From: Candidatus Hebobacterum abditum
GTDB taxonomy: Bacteria; Armatimonadota; Hebobacteria; Hebobacterales; Hebobacteraceae
DNA: 64,000 nucleotides
Direction of reading: 5' to 3'
Assembly: GCA_029821875.1 (NCBI GenBank)
Contig: JALGXW010000014.1
Location: forward strand, 1 to 64,000
Position 1 is the first letter of the stretch. The number at the start of each line of letters is the position of its first letter. The notes under the pieces were generated by a model, which worked only from the letters and a program-made list of their open reading frames with translations, was not told the DNA's origin and searched no databases. Shown piece by piece: positions 9,122-17,607 of the stretch. The position numbers and the translations under genes are program-made.

Positions 9122-11179
9122 CTATCCCGTTAACCCAAACGCCCTCGCCACGTACACCGCCATCTGGTCGCGGGTGACGACGAACTCGGGGTGGTAGAGG
9201 CCGTCGAGGTAGCCCGCCACCACTCCGTTCTCGACACAGTACTCAACGTGCCGGTAGGCCCAGAAGTCAGAGGCCACATCGGGGAAGTTGCGCGGGTCAG
9301 CCGGCACGTAATCGGCGAGGGCCGCCTCGCCGGTGGGCGCGACCAGGGAGCGGGCCACATAGACGGCCATCTGGTCGCGGGTGACCTCATACTCGGGATG
9401 GTAGGTGCCGTCTTCGTATCCGGCAACGACGTTCTGGGAGACGGCGTACTCTACGTAGTCGAGCGCCCAGGACCCCTCCGACACATCGGGGAACGTCGGC
9501 GTGTCGGTGAACTCGGGCACGTTATCGTCGCCGCCTGCAAGTGCGCGGGAGATGTAGACCGCCATCTGATCGCGGGTGACGGCGACCTCGGGGTGGTACA
9601 GCCCGTCCCCGTAGCCCGCGACGATGCCCGCGTCCACACACCCCTTGATCGCCTTGTAGGCCCAGAAGTCGAGAGGCACGTCGGGGAAGATCTCCGTGCG
9701 CCCCAAAGGAATGTCTCTGATCGTGATCTGCCGGTTGGCTGGGACACTGCGGTGTGTCACCACACTACCATCGGGAAACAGCACCCTCGCGCACACCACC
9801 GTCGAGCCGCCCAGACCGAAGTGCGCCACCTGTTCGTTCTGGCCCAGGAATCCAGAGCCGCCGTCGATCGTGCGCGTCAGCGTGCGGCCGGATGGGAAGG
9901 CGTCGTCGTTATCGAGATTGAGTTCGACGCGAGCGCCGATGGCGTCGCGCACAGGCACCGCCGGATCAACCGCGTCTCCGGTGCGGCTCGTGAGCACACG
10001 CACTCGCAGCCAGTGACCGACTGGACCTATGTTGTGGAAGAGAGCAGACAGCGGCCCCCCGACCCCACTGAAGAGGTCCATGCGTCCGTCCAGGTCCATG
10101 TCGCCCCAGATCGCGGTCTGGTTGGGTCGGCTGCCGCCGACGCCGGCCATCTCTGCGACATCCGTGAAGGTTCCGTCCCCGTTGTTGTGATAGAGGAAGG
10201 GCTGGTTGTACGTGTTGACGTTGCCCACGTAGAGATCGAGCCATCCATCATTATCGTAGTCAGCCCAGGCTACTCCGACGCCCATGTGATCGTCGTCGGC
10301 CATGCCGGCCGTCGCCGCAACGTCGGTAAACGTCCCGTCGCCGTTGTTGTGAAAGAGCCAATCGCGTGCCAACGCGGCCGCGGACAGATAGCAGTCGAGC
10401 CAGCCATCGTTGTCGTAATCCCCCCAGGCGACCCCAAAGGTATCGCTTGCCACGCCCAGCCCCGCTGCTATTCCGACCTCGGTGAAGGTGCCGTCTCCGT
10501 CGTTGTGGTAGAGCATGGGCCTTTCGCCCCTGCGACTGAGCACGAGATCCGCCCAGCCGTCGTTGTCGTAGTCGCCCCAGGAGGCGGACTGTCCGGCGTT
10601 GCTCGGAGCCATGCCCGACGCGACGGACACCTCGGTGAACGTTCCATCGCCGTTGTTCTCCATCAGATAGCCCGGGCCGAAGATATTCGCGCAGAAGGCT
10701 TCGAGCAGATTGTCTCCGTCGTAGTCACACCAGGCCACACCTCGGCCCGCGCTGAACGAGACATGGAACCCGGCCGCCTCGCCGACCTCGAGGAACTGGG
10801 CTTCGTCGCGCCGATACAGCCTCGGATATCCCGCGCCTGAGCCGACCAGCAGATCGAGATCGCCGTCGTTGTCGTAGTCGGCCCAGGCCGCCCCATCCTG
10901 CTCTTCTTGCTCGGAGGGGAAGCCCATTGCCGCACTCACATTGGTGAAGCCGGCAATATGGCTGTTGCGCAGAAGCATCGGACCGTGGCCTGACGGCCCC
11001 ACATTGGCAGCGAGGAAGAGGTCCGGATAGCCGTCCCCGTCGTAGTCGCCCCACGCCGCCCCGTTCGCACCAGGTATGCTCAGCATGGGTGCGATGTCCT
11101 GGAACTGCTGCGCCTCCGCGGCCGTAGCCGCGCAGCAGACCATGGAGAGAACTAGGAGCCCTGCCAATCCGCATCTCAT
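9122..11179 (-). CDS. FG-GAP/ASPIC-UnbV propeller protein with three SLH domains (paralogue)
   Basis: Secreted protein of 685 residues. The start MRCGLAGLLVLSMVCC lies 8 nt after GGGAGG and replaces an SD-less codon at 11245. Layout matches the gene at 5175-7232: signal peptide, FG-GAP repeats with DxDxDG loops (GDYDGDGYPDLF, GDYDNDGWADLV), ASPIC/UnbV domain (GARVELNLDNDD) and three SLH repeats. Similarity in the last third is nearly exact at nucleotide level, whereas the propeller blades have diverged. That fits a fixed anchor with a varying display module. The signal peptide and SD region resemble those of the TolB-like gene at 7353-8951, which suggests mosaic assembly of this cluster. Confidence 0.9.
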   Translation of the reverse strand: MRCGLAGLLVLSMVCCAATAAEAQQFQDIAPMLSIPGANGAAWGDYDGDGYPDLFLAANVGPSGHGPMLLRNSHIAGFTNVSAAMGFPSEQEEQDGAAWADYDNDGDLDLLVGSGAGYPRLYRRDEAQFLEVGEAAGFHVSFSAGRGVAWCDYDGDNLLEAFCANIFGPGYLMENNGDGTFTEVSVASGMAPSNAGQSASWGDYDNDGWADLVLSRRGERPMLYHNDGDGTFTEVGIAAGLGVASDTFGVAWGDYDNDGWLDCYLSAAALARDWLFHNNGDGTFTDVAATAGMADDDHMGVGVAWADYDNDGWLDLYVGNVNTYNQPFLYHNNGDGTFTDVAEMAGVGGSRPNQTAIWGDMDLDGRMDLFSGVGGPLSALFHNIGPVGHWLRVRVLTSRTGDAVDPAVPVRDAIGARVELNLDNDDAFPSGRTLTRTIDGGSGFLGQNEQVAHFGLGGSTVVCARVLFPDGSVVTHRSVPANRQITIRDIPLGRTEIFPDVPLDFWAYKAIKGCVDAGIVAGYGDGLYHPEVAVTRDQMAVYISRALAGGDDNVPEFTDTPTFPDVSEGSWALDYVEYAVSQNVVAGYEDGTYHPEYEVTRDQMAVYVARSLVAPTGEAALADYVPADPRNFPDVASDFWAYRHVEYCVENGVVAGYLDGLYHPEFVVTRDQMAVYVARAFGLTG

Positions 11180-11314
11180 CCCACTTGCCTCCCTTGGGGA
11201 GCACAGAGAGCGAGACCCGGCCTGAATATCCCCCGAGGATGTCACGACGTACTGACCGCGCTCATTCTATCACAAGTCCGGCCGAACAGGGGGCTCACTC
11301 GGCCCGTTCGCCTG

Positions 11315-12250
11315 CTATCGCCGCCGCTGGAGCTTGGCCTTCGCCCTGGCCACCCGCTCGATCGCATCCAAGTGGCTCTGGCGATGGCGGGGGATCGTCG
11401 GCCGCCAGGTGGTCTGAAGAAAGCCGCGCAGGCGCTTTGGGGAGATATGCCTCGCGCACCAGGGGACGGTCCGCTCGAAGTTGTCGGGGGAGGCCCAGTC
11501 GTAGCCCGCCAGGTTGCTGCCGGTGGGGATCTGATCGTAGCCGTGCTTCTCCAGGTCGAGGTAGGCCTCCACGTACCTGATCTTCTTACTAAACGAACGG
11601 TCGTAGTACCAGTTGCTCTGGAGCACGTACTTGGGCATGCGGGCGAAGAACTCGTCGGCGTGGTGCCACACGTAGTCCGACCAGATCCACGGCCGCACGC
11701 CCGATGCCTTGACCTGCTTGGCGAGGAAGAGGAAGTCGTGCCACCAGAGATCGCCCTGGCGCACGACCATATAGTGATGGCGGCGCTGGTGCTGCGGCGT
11801 CTCCTCGTCCATGCCCAGGTGGAAGAAGCGCGGCCGGTCGAAGAGGTCGGCGGCCTCGTCGATGAGGTCCTTGCACACCGCATAGTAGGTGTCGGTCGAG
11901 ACCATGCGGGAGTAGGGCCCGAGCCAGGCATCGTGGCAGGCAGAGAAGTTGAGCTTCGGGATGGGCTCCAGGCCGAGCTTGCGCAGCCGGTCCAGCTCCC
12001 GCCGCAGCCGCTTCGGGGTCCACGCGCCCTTCACCGCGATCTCCGGGTGGCTCTCGTACTTCACCCCATCGCCCAGATCGATCATGACCATGTTCAGCCC
12101 GGCCTCGGCCATGCGCTCCGTGACTTCATCCCACAGGTCCTTGTCGAACCGAAGGACGGGGTCGTAGTAGGACCTGTCATCCGCGCCGCGCGGCCGCTCG
12201 TAATCGACCCACATGTTGGTGCTGAGATGCAGCAGATTCGCCCAGATCAT
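11315..12250 (-). CDS. GH20-like TIM-barrel protein (HLGMDEE motif)
   Basis: Putative cytoplasmic glycosidase-like protein of about 311 residues; no signal peptide. It carries FFHLGMDEE, matching the H-x-G-x-D-E signature that holds the Asp-Glu catalytic pair of GH20 hexosaminidases. Upstream it has VMIDLGDGVKYESHPEIAV and LEPIPKLNFS, the latter resembling a barrel strand. The same landmarks occur in the paralogue at 23094-23984. Usual GH20 enzymes carry an extra N-terminal domain and are longer, so this would be a minimal barrel. The ATG at 12250 is preferred, because it aligns with the paralogue; a GTG at 12283 has no SD. Activity on amino-sugar glycans is inference only. Confidence 0.75.
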   Translation of the reverse strand: MIWANLLHLSTNMWVDYERPRGADDRSYYDPVLRFDKDLWDEVTERMAEAGLNMVMIDLGDGVKYESHPEIAVKGAWTPKRLRRELDRLRKLGLEPIPKLNFSACHDAWLGPYSRMVSTDTYYAVCKDLIDEAADLFDRPRFFHLGMDEETPQHQRRHHYMVVRQGDLWWHDFLFLAKQVKASGVRPWIWSDYVWHHADEFFARMPKYVLQSNWYYDRSFSKKIRYVEAYLDLEKHGYDQIPTGSNLAGYDWASPDNFERTVPWCARHISPKRLRGFLQTTWRPTIPRHRQSHLDAIERVARAKAKLQRRR

Positions 12251-12384
12251 CTCGATGTCGATCCTTTCGTTCGTTTCGGCCACTTCGGTGGTCGAGGTCG
12301 AAGACCTGTCGGGATGGGCCCGCGCCTTGGGGGGGGCCGTTCCTGCTGCCTCTCGGAGATCTGCTCGGAAGCCCAGCGGCCGGC

Positions 12385-13605
12385 TTACTGAGGGCCTTTG
12401 CGCAGGCGGTCGAGGTCGCCCCTCACCTCCTCGGCCTCCCGCATCCCGATCTCCTCCATCATGGCAAGCACCTTCTCCATCTGCTGCGCCGCGCCTCGCA
12501 GGTCTCCGCGGTCCTCCGCGAGCAGCGCAAGCTGGTGCAGGGCCCGCGCCTCGTCACACCGGGCGCCCACCTCCTGCGAGATAGCGAGGCTGCGGGTGTA
12601 GGACTCCTCCGCCTGGTCCAGGTTGCCGCGCTGCTGTGCCGTCATCCCCGACTGGTGTAGGGCTTTGGCTTCGCCCAGCCGATCGCTGACCTGCCGCGCC
12701 ATCTTCAGGCTCTGCGTGCAGAGGTCCTCCGCCTGATTCAGTTTGCCCCGGGTCCTTGCCACCATCGCCAGTCCGCACAGGGAGGCGCCCTCCCACTGCT
12801 GGTCGTCCATTTCCCTGGCCACAGCAAGGCTCTGGTGGTAGAGGTCCTCCGCTTCATCCAGCCTGCCGCGAATCCGCGCCACCACCGCCAACCCAAGCAG
12901 CGAGGCACTCTCGCAAGCCCGGTTGTCTAGCTCGTACGCGATCGCGAGGGTCTGGCGGTAGAGGTCCTCCGCCTCGCCCAACTCCCCGCGGAGTCCCGCC
13001 ACTGTCGCCAACCCATTCAAGGCGGCGCCTTGCACGTACCGGTCATCCGCCTCCTCCGCGAGTGTGAGTCCCTCGCGACACAGATCCTCCGCTTCGTCGA
13101 GCTTGCCGCGGAAGATCGCCACCCACGCCAACCCGTGCAGACAGGCCGCCTCCCAGGCCTGGTCTCCCAGCTTCCGTGCGATCGTCAGACCGTGGGTGAA
13201 GAAGCCGTGTGCCTCCTCCGCCTTCCCGACCTGCAGGGCCAACCATCCCAACTCATGGAGGGAGGTCACCTCCCCATACCGGTTCCCTGACCTCACGGAG
13301 ACGGCGAGGCTCTGGTTGTGCAGCTTCTCTGCCTCGTCCAGGTCGCCGCGGGTCTCGGCCACCAAGCCCAACCGGTGCAGCACGTCGGCTTCTCGCTGCT
13401 GGTCGCCCTGCCTCCGCGCGATCTCCAGGCTCCGGGTGAGGAGCTGCTCGGCCTCATCCAGGTTTCCGTGGTCGATCGCCTCCCAGGCCATCTCGACGAG
13501 GACGGTGGGGTCTCCCTGTGGCACCGCCCTCTGCCACCACAGCCAGCCAAACCAGCCGGCCGCCAGCACGACCAGGACCAGTGTGACCGCAACCACAATC
13601 CGCAT
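12385..13605 (-). CDS. Membrane-anchored tetratricopeptide-repeat protein
   Basis: Protein of 406 residues with one N-terminal membrane segment (about 3-24, VVAVTLVLVVLAAGWFGWLWW) and then nine consecutive 40-residue TPR units of the MalT/TPR_12 type. Their shared core is DEAEDLYxQSLAIAxxxxD followed by ALxGLAxVAxxRGxL. TPR arrays form superhelical protein-binding scaffolds; the partner is unknown. The repeats are visible at DNA level as 120-bp periodicity. The start codon has only a weak SD (AGGAA). It lies 86 bp downstream of the GH2 gene on the same strand, so co-transcription is possible. Confidence 0.85.
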   Translation of the reverse strand: MRIVVAVTLVLVVLAAGWFGWLWWQRAVPQGDPTVLVEMAWEAIDHGNLDEAEQLLTRSLEIARRQGDQQREADVLHRLGLVAETRGDLDEAEKLHNQSLAVSVRSGNRYGEVTSLHELGWLALQVGKAEEAHGFFTHGLTIARKLGDQAWEAACLHGLAWVAIFRGKLDEAEDLCREGLTLAEEADDRYVQGAALNGLATVAGLRGELGEAEDLYRQTLAIAYELDNRACESASLLGLAVVARIRGRLDEAEDLYHQSLAVAREMDDQQWEGASLCGLAMVARTRGKLNQAEDLCTQSLKMARQVSDRLGEAKALHQSGMTAQQRGNLDQAEESYTRSLAISQEVGARCDEARALHQLALLAEDRGDLRGAAQQMEKVLAMMEEIGMREAEEVRGDLDRLRKGPQ

Positions 13606-13691
13606 GGCGGGATTCCTATCGGTCCGATTCTACACCAGGGCCGCTACGCCGCCAACCGGACCCTTGCGCCGGGAGGGAGCGGCCGCGAGGT

Positions 13692-16163
13692 CTAGGGTTG
13701 CGGCCGCGCCTGGGCGCCGATAGTGATCTCCGCGGGCGCGAGGCCATCGGCTTCGGCGCGGAGGGTGATCTCGCCGGCCTCCTCGCTCGGCCGCACGATG
13801 GCGAGGCAGCGGCCGCGGTGGAGGCGGTGCTTATCACCGCGGTAGGCCTCGGTGTGCCGCGGGTTGTTGCTGCCCACGGCGGCGAGGTGGCCCGGGCCGG
13901 TGACGGCGAAGCGGGCGACATGATCGGCGGTCGGCACCGGGCGGCCCTCCGCGTCAACGGCTTCCACGGTGACGTAGGCGAGATCGTTCGGGTCGGCCCA
14001 GATGGGATTACGGTCGGCCGTGAGGCGAAGGCTCGCGGCCGGGCCGGTGGTCGCCAGCGAATGCGCCACCACCTTGGCCCCGGCCCGGTAGCCAACGGCG
14101 GTGAGTTCCCCCGCCGCGTAGGGCACGGTGAAGGTGGCGATTAGCCGGTCTTCCTCGGCCATCTTCTTCCTGCCCACGGGGGTGCCGCTGAGCAGCAGCT
14201 CCACTTCCTCGCAGGCGGAGTAGACATCGACCTGCAGCTCGCGGCCTTCCAGGCCGGGCCAGGTCCAGGAGGCCTGCACGTCGGGCCAGCCCCAGTCCAG
14301 CCGGGCGACCTTCTTCCCCTCGGGCACAGGCGCGTGCACGCCGATGTAGAGCGCATCGGGCGAGCCCCAGAGCAGGTCCCGGTAGTAGGAGGCCGGGCGC
14401 TTCCAGCCGCAGACGTCGATGTCCCCGCAGTAGGCCTGGTGCCAGGGCCATTCCGGCAGCCAGCCGCCCTCGACCGGCGCGTCCTCGTCGCCCTCGAACC
14501 AGCTTCCGCCGATGCCGGACTCGCCGAGGTAGTCCATGGAGGTCCACACGAAGTCGCCGATGACATAGGGCAGGCGCTCCGCCGCCCGCCAGTACTCATA
14601 GGCCTGGCTGGCGAAGGTCTCGGTCGCCACCATGATCCGGTCGGGATGTCGCCGGTGGTCGTCCTCGTAGCGGCCGACCAGGTAGTTGTACCCGCAGACA
14701 TCCAGCTCCGCGAAGAAGGGGTCCACCTTCTCCCACCGCGGCCAGTCATTGACGGCGGAGGTCACCGGCCGGGTAGGATCGAGGGCCCGCACCCGCTCGG
14801 CCAGGCGGCGGGCGATGCCCGGCCCCCAGGCCAGACCTCGCTCCTTCACCTCGTTGCCGATGCTCCACATGATGATGCTTGGATGGTTGCGGTCGCGCAG
14901 CACCATGCTGTCGAGATCGCGCTGCCACCAATCATCGAAGACGAGGTGATAGTCGTTGGGCATGCCGCGCTCGCGCCAGTTGTCGAAGGCCTCGTCGATC
15001 ACCAGCATCCCCAGCCGGTCGCAGGCTTCGAGGAAGGCCGGCGCGGGCGGGTTGTGCGCGCAGCGCACCGCGTTGAACCCGCTCGCCTTCAGCACCTCCA
15101 CCTTGCGCTCCTCCGCGCGGTCGATGGACATGGAGCCCAGCGGGCCGCAGTCATGATGCACGCATCCGCCGCGCATGACCACCGGCTCGCCATTGAGGAG
15201 GAACCCCTCCGCCGCGCTGAACTCGATTCGGCGCACGCCGAAGGCGGTGGCGTCCGCGTCCAGCACCTCGTCGCCCGCGCGCACCTCCACCTCCACACGA
15301 TACAGCGAGGGCTGATCTGGTGACCACAGCCTTGGGTTGGAGAGTGGCAGCTCTCCGGTGAGGGCATGGCTCTCGCCGGGCGGAATCTCGGCCGCCGCCT
15401 CCCGGCGGCCGCACTCCTCGCCCTCCGGAGCCCGCACGGCCCACCGTGCGGTCACCGACCTGTCCGCCTCGGACTCGTTCACCACCGTGGTCTCGAGGCG
15501 CACGAGCGCGGAGGCGGCCGATACCTCGGGCGTGGTCACGTAGAGGCCGCCCTCGGCGATGTGAACAAGGTCGCTTACTAACAGCCAGACATGACGGTAG
15601 ATGCCGGAACCGGAGTACCAGCGGCTGTGCCTCGGCGCCGAATTGTCTACCCGCACCACCACCAAGTTCTCCGCCCCGGCCTCGATGTAGTCGGTGAGAT
15701 CCATGGTGAAGCTGGAGTACCCGTAGGGGTGGCGACCCACATAGAGCTCGTTCATCCACACTTCGGCGTTCTTGAACACGCCCTCGAAGTTGAGGGCGAC
15801 GCGCTTGCCTCCCCAGGAGTCGGGCACGCTGAAGCGCTTGCGGTACCACCCGACTCCGTCCACGAAGAAGCCGCCCAGCGTGCCGCCCGGGCTCGCCGGA
15901 TCGCGCGGCAGCTCGATGCTCCAATCATGCGGCAAGTCGAGGCGGCGCCACGACGTGTCGTCGAACTCCCGAGTCCGCCACTCGGACGCGAAGGCGTCCG
16001 ACTCCTCTCCCAGGTGGAACCGCCAGTCCTTATCGAAGCACGTCTTCATCGCCTCACCTCCGGTCGTCGCCGGCTCCTTGCCGGCCGCCGCGACCAGCGC
16101 TCCCGCGAACAGGAGCGCCGCACACAAAGCGACACACACCGCCGCCTGCCAGTGTGGCTGCAT
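13692..16163 (-). CDS. Secreted glycoside hydrolase family 2 (beta-galactosidase-like)
   Basis: Retaining glycosidase of 823 residues with a signal peptide (about 1-27) and start after GAGGAGGGGCAG. Order: GH2 sugar-binding sandwich (about 42-205, with DLPHDWSIE, GWYRKRF and SGSGIYRHVW), immunoglobulin-like domain (about 205-310), TIM barrel (about 312-590), then C-terminal beta domains resembling DUF4982 (about 610-700) and a further Ig-like domain. The acid/base residue is Glu438 in WSIGNEV and the likely nucleophile Glu515 in ATETFA. The barrel also has the conserved RCAHNPP and DEAFDNW motifs. Probable substrates are beta-galactosides or beta-glucuronides of plant or algal polysaccharide; the exact sugar cannot be told. 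GH20-like and agarase-like genes in the window point to a polysaccharide-degrading lifestyle. Confidence 0.93.
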   Translation of the reverse strand: MQPHWQAAVCVALCAALLFAGALVAAAGKEPATTGGEAMKTCFDKDWRFHLGEESDAFASEWRTREFDDTSWRRLDLPHDWSIELPRDPASPGGTLGGFFVDGVGWYRKRFSVPDSWGGKRVALNFEGVFKNAEVWMNELYVGRHPYGYSSFTMDLTDYIEAGAENLVVVRVDNSAPRHSRWYSGSGIYRHVWLLVSDLVHIAEGGLYVTTPEVSAASALVRLETTVVNESEADRSVTARWAVRAPEGEECGRREAAAEIPPGESHALTGELPLSNPRLWSPDQPSLYRVEVEVRAGDEVLDADATAFGVRRIEFSAAEGFLLNGEPVVMRGGCVHHDCGPLGSMSIDRAEERKVEVLKASGFNAVRCAHNPPAPAFLEACDRLGMLVIDEAFDNWRERGMPNDYHLVFDDWWQRDLDSMVLRDRNHPSIIMWSIGNEVKERGLAWGPGIARRLAERVRALDPTRPVTSAVNDWPRWEKVDPFFAELDVCGYNYLVGRYEDDHRRHPDRIMVATETFASQAYEYWRAAERLPYVIGDFVWTSMDYLGESGIGGSWFEGDEDAPVEGGWLPEWPWHQAYCGDIDVCGWKRPASYYRDLLWGSPDALYIGVHAPVPEGKKVARLDWGWPDVQASWTWPGLEGRELQVDVYSACEEVELLLSGTPVGRKKMAEEDRLIATFTVPYAAGELTAVGYRAGAKVVAHSLATTGPAASLRLTADRNPIWADPNDLAYVTVEAVDAEGRPVPTADHVARFAVTGPGHLAAVGSNNPRHTEAYRGDKHRLHRGRCLAIVRPSEEAGEITLRAEADGLAPAEITIGAQARPQP

Positions 16164-16321
16164 CTGCCCCTCCTCAGCCGGGCGCGGAACTGAGGTGTGT
16201 TCGCCGACAGGCCCTCTCCTCCTGCCCTCACGGCCCGCGCTTGACGTCGGCCCCCTTACTGCGCGAGAGTGGGAGGGGGATGGCCCCAGAAGTCGGCGGG
16301 TCCGGGCTCCGGGAGGCAGGG

Positions 16322-16924
16322 ATGCGTTGCTCGCGATGTGAGTGCGAGAGTACCCATCCCGACTACTGCAACTCCTGCGGCGCGCCGCTGCGCGAGACGC
16401 CGGCGGCGCCCGAGGCGAGCCAGCCTCGTCGGGGAGTGAGCCCGGCCCTATTGTTCGCGGGGGCGTTTCTCATCATCCATGCCTCGGCCTGGATGCTCAT
16501 TGAGTCCAGCGGCTTCTGGCGCGGCTTCGGCATCGCCTGTGCCAGCGCGTTCCTCGTCGGCCTGCTTGCGGGCGCCCTGCGCCTGATGAACCCGATGGAC
16601 GCGGAGGCCCTCGGCGAGCCGCTCCGCATCCCCTCCACTCTGCCGGGCCGAGAGACGCCCGTTCTGGTCGTCAGCCTGGTCATCGGCATGGTGGCCACCC
16701 CCATTGCCGGCCTCCTGTTCTACCTCTTCTTCGCCTATGCGAGGTCTTGCCTCGACAGCCGCGTGATCGCCATCTTCGGGTTGGCGATAGTGAGCAGCGT
16801 GGTGCTGAGCATCCCGTCTCCGGCGAACTCCGCGGTGGCGTTTCGCCTGCAATCTGGCGCCATGCTTCCCTCGATGATGACGGGCTGGGCGCTCAGCTCC
16901 TTGTTCCGGTCGGGGGCCTGGTGA
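16322..16924 (+). CDS. Zinc-ribbon membrane protein, unknown function
   Basis: Protein of 200 residues. The start MRCSRCECES was picked because it follows CGGGAGGCAGGG and puts a zinc-ribbon (CSRC then CNSC) at the N-terminus. An in-frame extension to 16154 would give a basic, unstructured leader that overlaps the divergent GH2 gene. After a Pro-rich linker there are four hydrophobic segments (roughly residues 42-62, 70-90, 115-140 and 145-165). Small proteins with an N-terminal zinc ribbon and a few membrane helices are common in this genome (see 38213-38578). Function not recognised. Confidence 0.75.
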   Translation: MRCSRCECESTHPDYCNSCGAPLRETPAAPEASQPRRGVSPALLFAGAFLIIHASAWMLIESSGFWRGFGIACASAFLVGLLAGALRLMNPMDAEALGEPLRIPSTLPGRETPVLVVSLVIGMVATPIAGLLFYLFFAYARSCLDSRVIAIFGLAIVSSVVLSIPSPANSAVAFRLQSGAMLPSMMTGWALSSLFRSGAW

Positions 16925-16948
16925 GCGAGCCGGCGATGGCGGGAAGTG

Positions 16949-16980
16949 GTCCGTGCGGTAGGAGTTGCGTCTCCTGCCCT
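16949..16980. repeat. Degenerate GGxAGGAG/CTCCTGCC hairpin repeat
   Basis: Short inverted repeat (16957-16964 against 16971-16978, one G-T pair) in the gap before the ankyrin gene. It belongs to the dispersed GGGCAGGAG hairpin family seen at 30656, 31079, 33401 and 51307. Confidence 0.45.
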
Positions 16981-17006
16981 GGGGAGTGCGGATTAAGTGA
17001 GGTGAC

Positions 17007-17552
17007 ATGCGACGGAGACTGAGGATAGGCGTAGTCGCTGCCCTCGTTGGAGTTCTCCTGCTCTCCCTGGCACACGCGGTCTACGTGCGTGCGGCTCACG
17101 AGACGTTGCTGCATACCGCGGTCTCAGATGGCAGGCTGCGCTTGGCGCGGGCTCTGGTGTTGGTGCCGGGGGCTGCCAACAGCAGGGACAATTACCAGAT
17201 GACTCCCCTACACCGGGCGGCGGCGCGAGGCGACACTCGCATGGTGGAGCTCCTGCTTGCGAAGGGGGCCGACGTGAACGCCAAGAGCATCAAATCGCAG
17301 ACCCCGCTGCACTTCGCAGCCGCCCACGGGCATACCGATGCGGCGCGGATGCTGCTCGAAAGCGGCGCCGATCCGAGCATCCGGACGACCAGCGAAGAGG
17401 AGACGCCGCTCGACTGCGCAGTGAGTGCAGGCCACGAGGAACTCGCCGAGCTTATCCGCCGGCACAGCCAGGCGCAGTGGCGCGATGTATCGGGAGCAAG
17501 CTCCCGATACACCAAAAGTGGTCCGTGGGGCAGGAGGCCCTCGCCTGCCTGA
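17007..17552 (+). CDS. Secreted or anchored ankyrin-repeat protein
   Basis: Protein of 181 residues with an N-terminal signal/anchor (about 6-25) and three to four ankyrin repeats: TLLHTAVSDGRLRLARAL, TPLHRAAARGDTRMVELLLAKGADVNA, TPLHFAAAHGHTDAARMLLESGADPS and a last partial TPLDCAVSAGHEELAELIRR. Ankyrin repeats mediate protein binding; the partner is unknown. The natural repeat array ends near residue 155. The remaining tail is encoded by a perfect 11-bp inverted repeat (17486-17511) plus sequence resembling the intergenic repeat at 16945, so the C-terminus looks as if it was extended by insertion of a small repeat element. Confidence 0.8.
   Translation: MRRRLRIGVVAALVGVLLLSLAHAVYVRAAHETLLHTAVSDGRLRLARALVLVPGAANSRDNYQMTPLHRAAARGDTRMVELLLAKGADVNAKSIKSQTPLHFAAAHGHTDAARMLLESGADPSIRTTSEEETPLDCAVSAGHEELAELIRRHSQAQWRDVSGASSRYTKSGPWGRRPSPA
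17486..17511. repeat. Perfect 11-bp inverted repeat, 4-nt loop
   Basis: TGTATCGGGAG and CTCCCGATACA separated by CAAG. It lies inside the 3' end of the ankyrin gene and could act as an RNA hairpin or be a small mobile repeat; no T-tract follows. Confidence 0.7.
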
Positions 17553-17607
17553 GAAACGGGAAACCATCGGTCCGATACGGTCTGGATGGCCCTGGAGGGG
17601 CAAGCAG

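Noticed and set aside
9191-10840. 549-residue plus-strand frame opposite the FG-GAP/SLH gene
   Set aside because: Repetitive Val/Asp/His-rich antisense of the FG-GAP repeats; no start signal.
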